From the NCBI GenBank assembly GCA_013289665.1, contig JABCZN010000007.1, positions 1 to 64,000 of the forward strand: a stretch of 64,000 nt of DNA, read 5' to 3'. The stretch is from Acidobacteriota bacterium. GTDB lineage: Bacteria > Acidobacteriota > Terriglobia > Acidiferrales > UBA7541. A program made the translations under genes and the position numbers. The notes beneath the pieces were generated by a model that was given only the letters and a program-made list of their open reading frames with translations, had not been told where the DNA came from and did not search any database. Below are positions 1 through 9,000 of this stretch, piece by piece; position 1 is the stretch's first letter; every line of letters begins with the position of its first letter.

Positions 1-914
1 CGCCCATGGTCTCCGAATGGAACCTGCAGGTACAGCACCAGATCGGAACAAACCAGTCCATCAGCATCGCCTATGTAGGCACGCACGGGGCGCACCTCGT
101 GCGGAATTACAATGCCAACCAGAATCTGTTCAATACCGGTGCGGACCTGTATCCGAAGTTGGGCAGCATCTTTATTCAAGACACGAGAGGCAAGTCGGAC
201 TACGACGCCATGCAGTTACAGTACGAACACCGCGCGAGAAATGGTCTCACGGTCACGGGCGCGTTCACCTGGTCCAAGACGCTGGACGACTCTTGTGGCA
301 ATTTGGATGCCTGCAACCCGCAGCTCTATACCGACTTTGCCATCGAGCGCGGGCTGTCCACTCAAGACGTCAACTATGTGATGACGTTGAGCGCGTTGTA
401 CGAGCTGCCTTTTGGCCGCGGCAAGCGCTGGGGCGCAGATGTGAATCGGTGGGTTGACTATGCAATCGGCGGCTGGCAAATCAACGCCATATACGATTTG
501 CAGGGTGGCACGCCATTCAGCATCACAGCTAGCGGCAATCCTCAATACACGCGCGCGGACCTCGTTGGCAAGGTCAGCGTGCACCCGGGCAATATCTTGG
601 ACTACGTGGACGGCGCTGCCTTCCTTGCGCCGAAGGCGAATACCGCGAATATCTACATTGCCCCTGGCACTGCTGGCCGAGACATCGTTCGCGGCCCCGG
701 ATTTTCCAACATAGACTTTGCTGTGTTCAAGAATTTCCCGGTAACGGAGCGCATCAAAGGCCAGTTCCGCGTGCAGGCCTACAACCTTACCAATACGCCA
801 CACTTTAGCAATCCGTTTGATACGAACATTAACGACAATCAAATCGGAAAGATCAACAGCGTCCTGACCAACAGTTGGCGCCAGGTTGAACTGGCGTTGC
901 GGTTCACTTTCTAA
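1..914 (+). CDS. TonB-dependent receptor, Oar-like, C-terminal part (5' truncated)
   Basis: The reading frame is open from the first base, so the gene starts outside the window; about 303 residues remain. Alternating aromatic and polar residues, short turns rich in Gly, Asn and Asp, and a terminal Phe after a Leu-Arg-Phe-Thr run are those of the last strands of an outer-membrane beta-barrel. The segment reading ELPFGRGKRWG followed by GGWQINAIY is typical of the large acidobacterial receptors that carry an N-terminal carboxypeptidase-like domain and a TonB plug, both of which would lie upstream. Such receptors import ligands using TonB energy, but the ligand cannot be told from this part. A terminator follows the stop, and a secreted glucoamylase lies next, which would suit an oligosaccharide ligand only as speculation. 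Confidence 0.8.
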   Translation, partial: PMVSEWNLQVQHQIGTNQSISIAYVGTHGAHLVRNYNANQNLFNTGADLYPKLGSIFIQDTRGKSDYDAMQLQYEHRARNGLTVTGAFTWSKTLDDSCGNLDACNPQLYTDFAIERGLSTQDVNYVMTLSALYELPFGRGKRWGADVNRWVDYAIGGWQINAIYDLQGGTPFSITASGNPQYTRADLVGKVSVHPGNILDYVDGAAFLAPKANTANIYIAPGTAGRDIVRGPGFSNIDFAVFKNFPVTERIKGQFRVQAYNLTNTPHFSNPFDTNINDNQIGKINSVLTNSWRQVELALRFTF

Positions 915-931
915 CCCCGAACACCCAGGGA

Positions 932-965
932 GGGAGGCGGAGATCTTCGCCTCCCCTTCTTTAAT
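932..965 (+). terminator. Probable rho-independent terminator after the receptor gene
   Basis: A perfect 8-bp stem (GGGAGGCG at 932-939 with CGCCTCCC at 948-955) closes an 8-nt loop, 17 bases after the receptor stop. The tail CTTCTTTAAT is only moderately T-rich, so strength is uncertain. Confidence 0.6.
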
Positions 966-988
966 CTTTGAAACTTACGCGAGAGGGT

Positions 989-3094
989 ATGGAATTGCTT
1001 CCCAAGAAACGGTTGCTGGCTATTGCTGTCTTTGCGATGTCTCTCGCCGTGCGATGTTCGGCGCAAAATGCACCCGGAGGGCCGGGGGCGATGCCGACGT
1101 GGACGGCGGGAAGCAAAGAGGCGGTGGGCACAGCAACGGCTACTCAGTCGCATGTGTGGTTCACGCTGGAAGGCGGAATACTGACCGAGGTGTATTACCC
1201 GCGGCTGGATACGGCGAATTTGCGGACGCTGGAATTTGCGGTGAGCGACGGGAAGGCGACCTGGGCGGAGTCAAATGATATGCGGCACTCGCTGGAGCGG
1301 GTGAATAACGATGCGTTGCTTTACCGGCAGACGAGCAGCGATCCGGGCGGAAAATTCAAGATTGAGAAAACTTATGCCAGCGATCCGCAGCGGGATGCGC
1401 TGTTGATTGAGGTCGCGTTCACGGCGCCCGCGGGTTATGAATTGTATGTGCTGGCGGACCCGGCGCTGAAGAACAGCGGGTACGGCGACACGGGATTCAC
1501 GCAGGACGGAGCGCTGGTGACGCAGAAAGACGATGTGGCGTGCGCGCTGATGAGTTTGCCCGGATTTTCGGGCGCGAGCAGCGGATTTGCCGGGAAAAGC
1601 GACGGGTATACGGATTTGCTGCTGCACCACAAGCTGACGTGGAAATACGATCGCGCGGAGAAGGGAAATGTTTTTCAAACGGCGAAGCTGGGAGGCGCGG
1701 GGCGCTATACGCTGGCGCTGGGATTTGGAGCGGATGCGGCAGCGGCGATCGAAGTGACGAAGAAATCGCTGGGGCGGAAGTTTGCGGAGGTGAGCGGCGA
1801 GTATGTTGCAGGCTGGAAGGAATATGTGAAGGGCCTGCGCAAAGTGGACTCGCGCTACGAGAATGAGTTTCAACTTGCGGCAATGGTGCTGAAGGCGCAC
1901 GAAGACAAGACGTATCGCGGGGCGATGATCGCTTCAATGACCATTCCGTGGGGCTTTACGGCGAAAGCGGACACGGCCGCGGTTGGCGGGTATCACCTGG
2001 TATGGGCGCGGGACCTATATGAGGTGGCGACCGGGTTGATGGCCGCGGGTGATCGCGCGGCGGCGGATCGCGCGCTGACGTATCTGTATACCGTGCAACA
2101 GAAGCCGGACGGGGGATTCCCGCAAAACAGCTGGCTGGACGGCCGGGCTTACTGGACGGCGCTGCAGATGGACGAAGTCTCCTATCCGATGGTGCTGGCG
2201 TGGCAACTGGGGCGGACGGACGCGGAGACCTGGACGAAGCATGTGCGGCCGGAGGCGGAGTTTGTGATGTCGCACGGGCCGGTGACGCAACAGGAGCGCT
2301 GGGAAGAGATTGGTGGATATTCGCCTTCGACGATCGCGGCGGAGATCGCGGGGCTGGTGTGCGCCTCGGATATTGCGCGGAAGAACGGCGCCATTGACGA
2401 TGCCGCGCGTTACATGACGACCGCGGACGACTGGGCGGCGCATATCGAATCGTGGATGGTCACGACGACCGGGCATCTGGGAAAGAGCACTGGAGAGCCG
2501 GGCTACTACATTCGCATTGACAACAACGCGGACCCCAACGGCGGATTTAAGTTGGATGTGCGGAATGGCGGAGGCGTTTGGGACGAGCGCGACGTGGTGG
2601 ACGCGGGGTTCCTGGAATTTGTGCGGCTGGGAATCCGCCCCGCGAACGATCCCGTCATTCAGCATTCGGTGGAGATTGTGGATGGCGCGATTCGGGTGGA
2701 GACGCCGAATGGGCCGTCGTTTTACCGGTACAGCCACGACGGGTACGGAGAAACCTATTTTGGCGGACCATGGCAGGGGGAAGGTATCGGGCGGACCTGG
2801 CCGATTTTTACAGGGGAGCGCGGCGAGTATGAGATTGCCGCGGGGCGCGACGCGACGCCGTATCTGAACGCGATGCTGCATTTTGCGAATTCGGGCGGAA
2901 TGATTCCGGAGCAGGTGTGGGATCAGGCGGATCCCACTCGGTCGGGATTTGTTTTTGGGCGCGGAACGGGCAGCGCGACGCCGCTGGCGTGGAGCATGGC
3001 GCAATTCCTGCGGCTGGCGGTTTGCGCGGAGGAAAAGCGGATCGTGGAGACGCCGGGTATTGTGGCGGATCATTTCTTGAAGAACCGGAAGTAG
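989..3094 (+). CDS. Secreted glucoamylase / glucodextranase, GH15 family
   Basis: Predicted inverting exo-hydrolase releasing glucose from non-reducing ends of alpha-glucans, exported from the cytoplasm. From the ATG at 989 (701 residues) the first 24 or so residues form a signal peptide (basic Lys-Lys-Arg, hydrophobic core, Cys-Ser-Ala-Gln exit). An in-frame TTG at 968 would add seven residues; the purine-rich GAGAGGG lies very close to the ATG, so the start is not certain. An N-terminal all-beta domain as in bacterial GH15 enzymes comes first, then the (alpha/alpha)6 barrel with PWGF and WARDLYE near residues 315-340. The general-acid region WEEIGGYSPST has Glu439/440, and Glu588 in YGET is the expected catalytic base. 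Length and order of motifs match bacterial glucoamylases. Lies alone between two terminators or RNA genes. Confidence 0.9.
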   Translation: MELLPKKRLLAIAVFAMSLAVRCSAQNAPGGPGAMPTWTAGSKEAVGTATATQSHVWFTLEGGILTEVYYPRLDTANLRTLEFAVSDGKATWAESNDMRHSLERVNNDALLYRQTSSDPGGKFKIEKTYASDPQRDALLIEVAFTAPAGYELYVLADPALKNSGYGDTGFTQDGALVTQKDDVACALMSLPGFSGASSGFAGKSDGYTDLLLHHKLTWKYDRAEKGNVFQTAKLGGAGRYTLALGFGADAAAAIEVTKKSLGRKFAEVSGEYVAGWKEYVKGLRKVDSRYENEFQLAAMVLKAHEDKTYRGAMIASMTIPWGFTAKADTAAVGGYHLVWARDLYEVATGLMAAGDRAAADRALTYLYTVQQKPDGGFPQNSWLDGRAYWTALQMDEVSYPMVLAWQLGRTDAETWTKHVRPEAEFVMSHGPVTQQERWEEIGGYSPSTIAAEIAGLVCASDIARKNGAIDDAARYMTTADDWAAHIESWMVTTTGHLGKSTGEPGYYIRIDNNADPNGGFKLDVRNGGGVWDERDVVDAGFLEFVRLGIRPANDPVIQHSVEIVDGAIRVETPNGPSFYRYSHDGYGETYFGGPWQGEGIGRTWPIFTGERGEYEIAAGRDATPYLNAMLHFANSGGMIPEQVWDQADPTRSGFVFGRGTGSATPLAWSMAQFLRLAVCAEEKRIVETPGIVADHFLKNRK

Positions 3095-3141
3095 TCGGAG
3101 TCTTACCTATCGGGAAAGTTAGTTTGACTACTGTAAGTGTG

Positions 3142-3170
3142 TTGCAGGAAGCGGGCGTGTTGGTTAAATT
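3142..3170 (+). promoter_or_regulatory. Candidate promoter of tRNA-Leu
   Basis: TTGCAG at 3142-3147, a 17-nt spacer, and TAAATT at 3165-3170 resemble -35 and -10 boxes. The -10 box ends 12 bases before the mature 5' end of the tRNA, as expected for a tRNA with a very short leader. Confidence 0.5.
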
Positions 3171-3182
3171 TGTAGTGCCAGC

Positions 3183-3270
3183 GCCCGGGTGGCGGAATGG
3201 CAGACGCTGAGGACTTAAAATCCTCCGGGGATTTTTCCTCATGTGGGTTCGACTCCCACCCCGGGCACCA
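3183..3270 (+). tRNA. tRNA-Leu (anticodon TAA), complete
   Basis: A full class II tRNA can be folded by eye. The acceptor stem is GCCCGGG with CCCGGGC, the anticodon stem GAGGA/TCCTC encloses loop CTTAAAA with anticodon TAA, a long variable arm follows, and the T arm is GTGGG-TTCGACT-CCCAC. The 3' CCA is encoded (3268-3270). It reads UUA codons. Its 3' part is duplicated at 18215-18273, which marks it as an integration target. Confidence 0.95.
3212..3270 (+). repeat. Putative attL: 59-bp direct repeat within the tRNA-Leu 3' part
   Basis: Bases 3212-3270 match 18215-18273 at 58 of 59 positions, at a constant offset of 15,003. The only mismatch is 3264 (G) against 18267 (A). The repeat runs from the anticodon stem to the encoded CCA, the stretch used by many tyrosine-recombinase elements as attachment core. 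Confidence 0.85.
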
Positions 3271-3869
3271 CTATTTTCGATTGAAAATGAATCAGTTAAC
3301 GCGGCGTGGTTTGGCGTGTACCTGCCGTCAAAGAGTTGTTTTTGAGGGAGGCCAGCGGGAAGGCTTCAAGCTGGCACGAGGGAAGCGCTGCTGCGCGTTG
3401 TAGTGGCGCTTCTTCGGGCAACGTCCTCGACACAGGCCCACTTTGCCGGTAATCGGACCAGGTTCTGAAGGCGCCCCAAGTCCAAATCATTGCTCTCGCA
3501 ATCCATGCTGCTGGGTTACATAACCCCCAGTACTCGGTCTTTATTCGCCCGATTTGGCAACTTCTAGAAACCTCATATTCTACCTAGATATTACGTTCCA
3601 AAGGTCCGCAGCCAACCTACTGGTGGATCTGTTGGTGAAACCAGCGCACGAGCAATGATACTGAGAGCAGCCTCAATCGCACTTGCGATCGACGTCTCCG
3701 TACATAATTGTGCAAAAGAATTCCACTCACGCCGCTGCAATATTTCCGATTTTCTCGATTGTGCTTGACACGTGCGAAAAGAAGGGACATCATCCCCCCC
3801 ATTTCTGCCCCTGGGTCCACAAGTCCCTAAGTCGCCGAAGCTAGTCGCTCTCTAAAGGTGGTGGGGCTG
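3271..3869. other. Non-coding left end of the island
   Basis: About 600 bases with no convincing gene. Short open frames occur on both strands, but none has a ribosome-binding site or recognisable product. The stretch is visibly more AT-rich than the flanking genes. It holds one promoter-like pair (3765-3793) serving the next gene. Confidence 0.5.
3765..3793 (+). promoter_or_regulatory. Candidate promoter of the PEP-CTERM gene
   Basis: A perfect TTGACA at 3765-3770 and CATCAT at 3788-3793 (4 of 6 matches to TATAAT) are separated by 17 bases. The start codon at 3870 would then have a leader of about 70 bases. Confidence 0.5.
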
Positions 3870-4469
3870 ATGAATCAAGCAATTTTGTTTTTGTGGGTTT
3901 GTTTCGGACTCCTTGCACCAGTGGCAAGGGCGGATTCTGCTCCCATCACGATCGACTTTGAAAATCTTTCCGATTCCACCTACGTCGGCTCCACATACGC
4001 TTCCCAAGGAATCATTTTCAACGGGGCCGTCGTTCTGACAGCCGGCATCAGTTTAAACGACCTGGAGTTTCCGCCGCATTCCGGAACGAATGTTGCCTTT
4101 GACGCAAACGGCCCGATCACGCTCAGTTTCCTGACCCCAATTTCGTCGTTCTCTGCTTTCTTTACTTACCTCTCGCCCGTGACAGTTACAGGCTTCGACG
4201 CTCTCAACCAGACAGTGGCAACAACGCAATCCTTATTCAGCGCAAATAATGTTTCCACCGGGAACGCCCCCAACGAATTAATTCAGTTAAACGATCCGAG
4301 CGGCATTTCACAAGTCACCCTGGCGGGCGATCCGGCAGGCGATTCATTTGTTTTTGATGACGTCACGTTTACTCAAATCAGTTTCACAACCGTGCCCGAG
4401 CCAGGCACGCTGACTCTGCTGGCTCTCTCTCTGTTCGTCATGGTTCTCTTCCACAAGGCCCTTATCTAG
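3870..4469 (+). CDS. PEP-CTERM sorting-domain surface protein
   Basis: Exported protein of 199 residues. The chosen ATG has AAAGGTGG upstream at good spacing; an in-frame GTG at 3858 would add four residues. An N-terminal signal peptide ends near Ala-Arg-Ala-Asp (about residue 20). The body is a beta-rich domain (TIDFENL at the start, then alternating Phe, Thr and Ser strands) found in many PEP-CTERM proteins, with no catalytic motif visible. The C-terminus has the tripartite sorting signal: VPEPGT, a hydrophobic helix of about 18 residues, and a short end with one His and one Lys. In known systems an exosortase removes this tail and delivers the protein to the cell surface; no exosortase gene is in the window. 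First gene of the island, 20 bases ahead of the haloperoxidase-like gene. Confidence 0.8.
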   Translation: MNQAILFLWVCFGLLAPVARADSAPITIDFENLSDSTYVGSTYASQGIIFNGAVVLTAGISLNDLEFPPHSGTNVAFDANGPITLSFLTPISSFSAFFTYLSPVTVTGFDALNQTVATTQSLFSANNVSTGNAPNELIQLNDPSGISQVTLAGDPAGDSFVFDDVTFTQISFTTVPEPGTLTLLALSLFVMVLFHKALI

Positions 4470-4489
4470 CAAGCGGGGTAAGCTCGTAG

Positions 4490-6091
4490 ATGCTTCGTCC
4501 CTTCAGCCGCAGACGGTTTTTCGTCGGAGCACTTGCTGCCGCTCCGCTCGCGAAATCCCTGCCGGCGTTCGATACGGTGCCGGCGGGCGATTCCAGATCG
4601 CAAACCGCACTCGAACTGCGAAAGCGGACCGCGGCATCGCAGAGCAAACGAGCCGTCTCGGCAATGGCCACGAATGGAGACGAGGCGCTCTACGCCAATC
4701 GAATCGCATGCTTTTCCAAGGGATTGCCGCACGACGCGTCGGGAGAAGTTCAACCTCTGGCCTACGACGCCCTTCTGAAGGCGATCAAGTCCGGAGCGCA
4801 CGCTGACTTCGAGCGAATCCCTAGAGGCGGCGGGCGCAAACTGAATAATCCGCAATCCGCATTCGCCTACCACCTGGAGGGTGGTGATCCTCACACATTC
4901 GAAATTTCGCCGCCGCCTTCCTTTACCACGGTGGCGAATGCCGCGGAATGTTCGGAACTCTATTGGCAGGCGCTCTGCCGTGACATCCCGTTTCAAAGCT
5001 TCTCGAAATCTTCCCTCGTTCAACAGGCGGCCAAACATCTCCAAGTAGCTCCTTCAAAGCTTTTTCGGGGAACGACGAAGGGCGACCTCGCGGGGCCCTA
5101 CATCTCGCAGTTCCTTCTTAAGCCCATTCCCTTCGGTTCGGGAAAAATCGAGCAGCGCTACCGCGTGCCCGCTGCCGGCAGCGACTTCCTTACCATGTCC
5201 AGCGAATGGTCGCAAATCCAATCCGGAATCCCGCCCTGGCGCGCCGCCACTTACGAGGAAGCCCCGCGCTACATCCGAAACGGCCGGGATCTCGCGGAAT
5301 TTGTTCACTACGATTTTCCCTATCAGGCTTCTCTCGGTACCGCGTTGATCCTGCTGAACAGCGGCCCCAACTCCGTCCTGAATTGCAATCAGTTCCGTAG
5401 CGCCGCAAATCCCTATCGCTATTCCACTGTGCAGGAAGGCTTCGTCACCTTTGGACAAGCGGAGGTAACCGATTGGCTTGGCCGAGTAACCACTGCTGCC
5501 TTGAAGGCCGCTTACTGCCAGAAGTGGATGGTCCACCGCAGGCTACGGCCCGAAGCATTGGGTGGATTGATTCAGCAAACCAGGACAGGCGCGCGAGACT
5601 ATCCGCTGCCTCTCGCACTCACGAATTCTGCGGCGGTGGAAAGCGTCTTTGCGCGGACCGGCTCTTATCTCTTGCCGCAAGCCTATCCGGAAGGCAGCCC
5701 CCTGCATCCGTCTTATCCCGCCGGCCACGCCGCTGTCGCCGGCGCCTGTTCCGTGGTTCTGAAGACTTGCTTCGACTCTTCGATGCTCCTGCCGGCGTGT
5801 GTGGAACCTGCCGCGGATGGACTCTCCCTTGAAGAGTGCCGCGATTACTCGCCGACGGTCGGAGAAGAAGTTAACAAGTTGGCCTTTAATGTTTCGATGG
5901 GCAGAAATTGGGCGGGCATTCATTACCGTTCGGACTGCGTAGCTGGCCTGAAGCTCGGAGAGGATGTCGCGATTTCCATTCTCCAGGATTTGGCGCGCAC
6001 GTACACCGAAGATTTTAAGGGCTTCACGTTCCAACGGTTGAGCGGAGTTGAAGTTCATATCACGCCGCAAGGTGAGGTTGTGGAAGGATGA
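4490..6091 (+). CDS. Vanadium-dependent haloperoxidase-like protein (PAP2 superfamily), Tat-exported
   Basis: Predicted 533-residue enzyme of the vanadium chloroperoxidase / PAP2 phosphatase fold. A twin-arginine signal is visible at the N-terminus (SRRRFFVGA followed by an Ala-rich stretch). The oxyanion-binding motifs sit in order: K345 with R350-R353 in KWMVHRRLRPE; HPSYPAGHA with G412 and H413; and GRNWAGIHYRSD with R472 and H478. In fungal chloroperoxidase the residue just before the Gly-His pair is Ser; here it is Ala411, as in many bacterial relatives. Known members oxidise halides with peroxide, while relatives hydrolyse phosphate; sequence alone does not separate these. Its TGA overlaps the ATG of the giant PKD/RHS gene (ATGA), so the two are probably translationally coupled. 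Confidence 0.8.
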   Translation: MLRPFSRRRFFVGALAAAPLAKSLPAFDTVPAGDSRSQTALELRKRTAASQSKRAVSAMATNGDEALYANRIACFSKGLPHDASGEVQPLAYDALLKAIKSGAHADFERIPRGGGRKLNNPQSAFAYHLEGGDPHTFEISPPPSFTTVANAAECSELYWQALCRDIPFQSFSKSSLVQQAAKHLQVAPSKLFRGTTKGDLAGPYISQFLLKPIPFGSGKIEQRYRVPAAGSDFLTMSSEWSQIQSGIPPWRAATYEEAPRYIRNGRDLAEFVHYDFPYQASLGTALILLNSGPNSVLNCNQFRSAANPYRYSTVQEGFVTFGQAEVTDWLGRVTTAALKAAYCQKWMVHRRLRPEALGGLIQQTRTGARDYPLPLALTNSAAVESVFARTGSYLLPQAYPEGSPLHPSYPAGHAAVAGACSVVLKTCFDSSMLLPACVEPAADGLSLEECRDYSPTVGEEVNKLAFNVSMGRNWAGIHYRSDCVAGLKLGEDVAISILQDLARTYTEDFKGFTFQRLSGVEVHITPQGEVVEG

Positions 6092-9000
6092 TTTCCGTAC
6101 TGAAGAGTCTCGCAACAATCAGACCCGGACGTTTTGCCTGGAGCCTCGCGCTTGTCTGCTCGACACTCTATGTTGCACCCCCGCTCGCATTCGCGGCGCC
6201 TACCGTCAATCCATTGACGGCGAGGCCGTCCTCCCTGACTGCAGGTGTCACGACTCCGGTGACAGTAACGGTGCAGATCTCGGGAGGAACTGTCCTCCCC
6301 GGCGGCGTGAATCTCTTGCAAGAAGATTCCACGGGCAAAACGATGAGTATACTTGGCGTGATGCACGATGACGGCCTGAACGGAGATGCAGCGGCCGGTG
6401 ATGGAATTTTCACGCTGGTGGTTTCCTTCACGCCGGCGCAGGCCAATCCCATCTTTCTCCAGGCTTCGGTGGCGATGCAGGGAATGCTGCTCCGCGTAAA
6501 GTCTCCCATGCTCACGATTCCGGTCGCGTCGGGCTTGCCTGGCGCAAATCCTGAGGGGCCATACACAGGTAACGTAGGCCAGGCTATCAATTTCAGCGGT
6601 GCACTCTCCACTGCCCCGGCTGGACAAACCGTAATTTCGTTTCTCTGGAATTTCGGCGATAGCACAACCGCGACAGGTGCAACACCGACACACACCTATG
6701 CCGGCCCTGGCACCTTCCAGGTTTCACTCACCGTCACAGATACGAGCGGCGGCACGAACACGGCTACAACAACGGCTGCGATTTCTGCTTTGCCCGGAGC
6801 GAATCCCGGTGGACCATATAGTGGAAACGTCGGGCAAGCGATTGCCTTCAGTGGCGCCGGTTCTACGTCTCCGAACGGCGATCCGATCACGAAATTTGCC
6901 TGGGATTTTGGCGACGGCATCACCGGAACGGGTGCGACCCCGACGCACGCCTATACGACCAGTAACAGATTCACGGTCACATTAACGGTGACGGACGCGA
7001 CGGGCGGAACGAATATGGCGACCACGACGGCCACAACCGTCGCACTGCCTGGCGCAAATCCTGGCGGGCCCTACACCGGCAATGTTGGCCAATCCGTTAA
7101 TTTCAGCGGGGCCGCTTCCACCAGCCCGACCGGTGATCCGCTGACTACCTACGCTTGGAATTTCGGCGACGCCTCAACCGGAACCGGGGTCTCGCCGACC
7201 CATACTTATGCCTCGCCCGGGAATTTTACGGTTTCACTGGCGGTCACCGATACGACCGGGGGAACAAGTTCCGCGACGACCACCGCCAACATATTCGTCC
7301 TTCCAGTAGCGAATGCTGGCGGACCTTATACCGGGACGAGCGGACAAGCCATCACCTTCAACGGTGCTGGATCCTCATCTCCAACCGGCGATCCGCTCAC
7401 CACGTTTGCGTGGAATTTTGGCGACTCTTCAACTGGCACGGGAGCCTCGGTCTCCCACACTTACAGCTCAACGGGCACCTTCACGGTTTCGCTCACCGTG
7501 ACAGACGCGACGGGCGGCACGAACCGTGTCACGACCACGGCGCAAGTCTCGACTGGAATTGGGCCGCTCTCCATCACCGATTTCAATCCAAAGTCTGGCC
7601 CCGCCGGAACATTGATCACCGTTACCGGCACGAGCTTCCTCCCGGCTGGCGGTGGCACTCCCTCCGTGACCTTGACTCAACTGGGCGGTGGAACATTATC
7701 CGCTCCCCTGAGCACCTTCAGCTCCACCAGCCTTTCCTTCGTGATTCCGGCGGGGGCCGCTTCCGGTCCGATCGTTGTCACCGCGGGAACCCAGACCGCC
7801 GTGTCAGTCACCGCGCTCACGATCACCACTGCGTCCACGTTCACGCTGGGAGTTTCACCTGGCTCCGGAAATCTTATTCCGGGCCAATCGGTGGCCTATG
7901 CCGTCACCGCTTCCAGTTCGAACGGTTTTAGCGGATTGGCAGCCTTGTCCGTCAGCGGGTTGCCAAGCGGGGTCACATTCAACTTCAAGCCCGCTGCCGT
8001 GACGTCCGGCCAAGTTTCTATTTTGACCCTTTCCGCCCCATCAACCCAGGCCGCTAGCAAATCAACGCTCAACATTTCCGGGGCCGCAACTATCCAGGGT
8101 CAGCCGGTTTCCAGTTCCGTCCCCGCCACGCTGTCCGTTACCGGTATCACCACGTCGCTACTCGGTCGCACCGTAGTCGATGACTCCGCCGAAACTCCCA
8201 TCGCAGGCGTCACCGTAAAGTTCCTGGGCAAAGATGACAAAGGCAACAGCACGGGATGCACCGGCCAGAGCACGCTCTCCGACGGCGCTGGAAATTTTTT
8301 CCTCACTGCCCTGCCCACCGCCTGCACTGGACCACAGCTGATTTCCTATGACGGCTCCACGGCCACCTCTCCCGCGGGCAAATATGCTGGGGTAAATTTG
8401 TCGTACACGCTGACCTCTGGCCAGGTCACCTCGTCGCCGATCCTCATCCATTTGCCGAGAATCGACAACGGCGAAACCGTGCTGGTTCCCCAGAATCAAC
8501 CCAGCAACCAGACATTCACCTTTTCCACCATACCCAATTTGAGCGTCACGGTTTACGCGGGTACGACGCTTTCACTCGACGACGGCAGCCAGCCCAATCC
8601 GTTCCCCCTCGTGGCCATCGCCGTGCCAGTTGACCGCTTGCCGGACCTCATGCCAACCAGCGGCATGCTCACTCCCTTCATTGTCGCCTTCCAACCGGCC
8701 AACGCCGTTGCGAGCCAACCCGTCGCCGTTACTTTTCCGAATCCGCTTAATATCGCATCCGGCACAACCGCTACCTTCATGACCCTTGATCCTACGCACG
8801 GATTCATGGTGCCGTACGGCACCGGAACGGTTTCCAACGATGGCGCTACGTTCGTCGCCAACGCAGACCCTGCTCATCCCGGTCATTTATACGGCCTGGT
8901 CCACTTCGACTGGCATGGTCCTGCGCCGCCTCCTCCCGGCCCAACCCCGGGTCCCGGTCCCGGCCCCGGTCCGGGCGGCGGAGGGGGTGGGGGTGGCGGT

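Noticed and set aside
3296..3820. Short minus-strand frames at the left end of the island
   Set aside because: No start signals or recognisable products; the stretch is better explained as non-coding.
6538..7560. A CRISPR-like or DNA tandem repeat array
   Set aside because: The periodicity comes from four PKD protein domains of about 86 codons with diverged DNA; no short identical repeats with unique spacers are present anywhere in the window.
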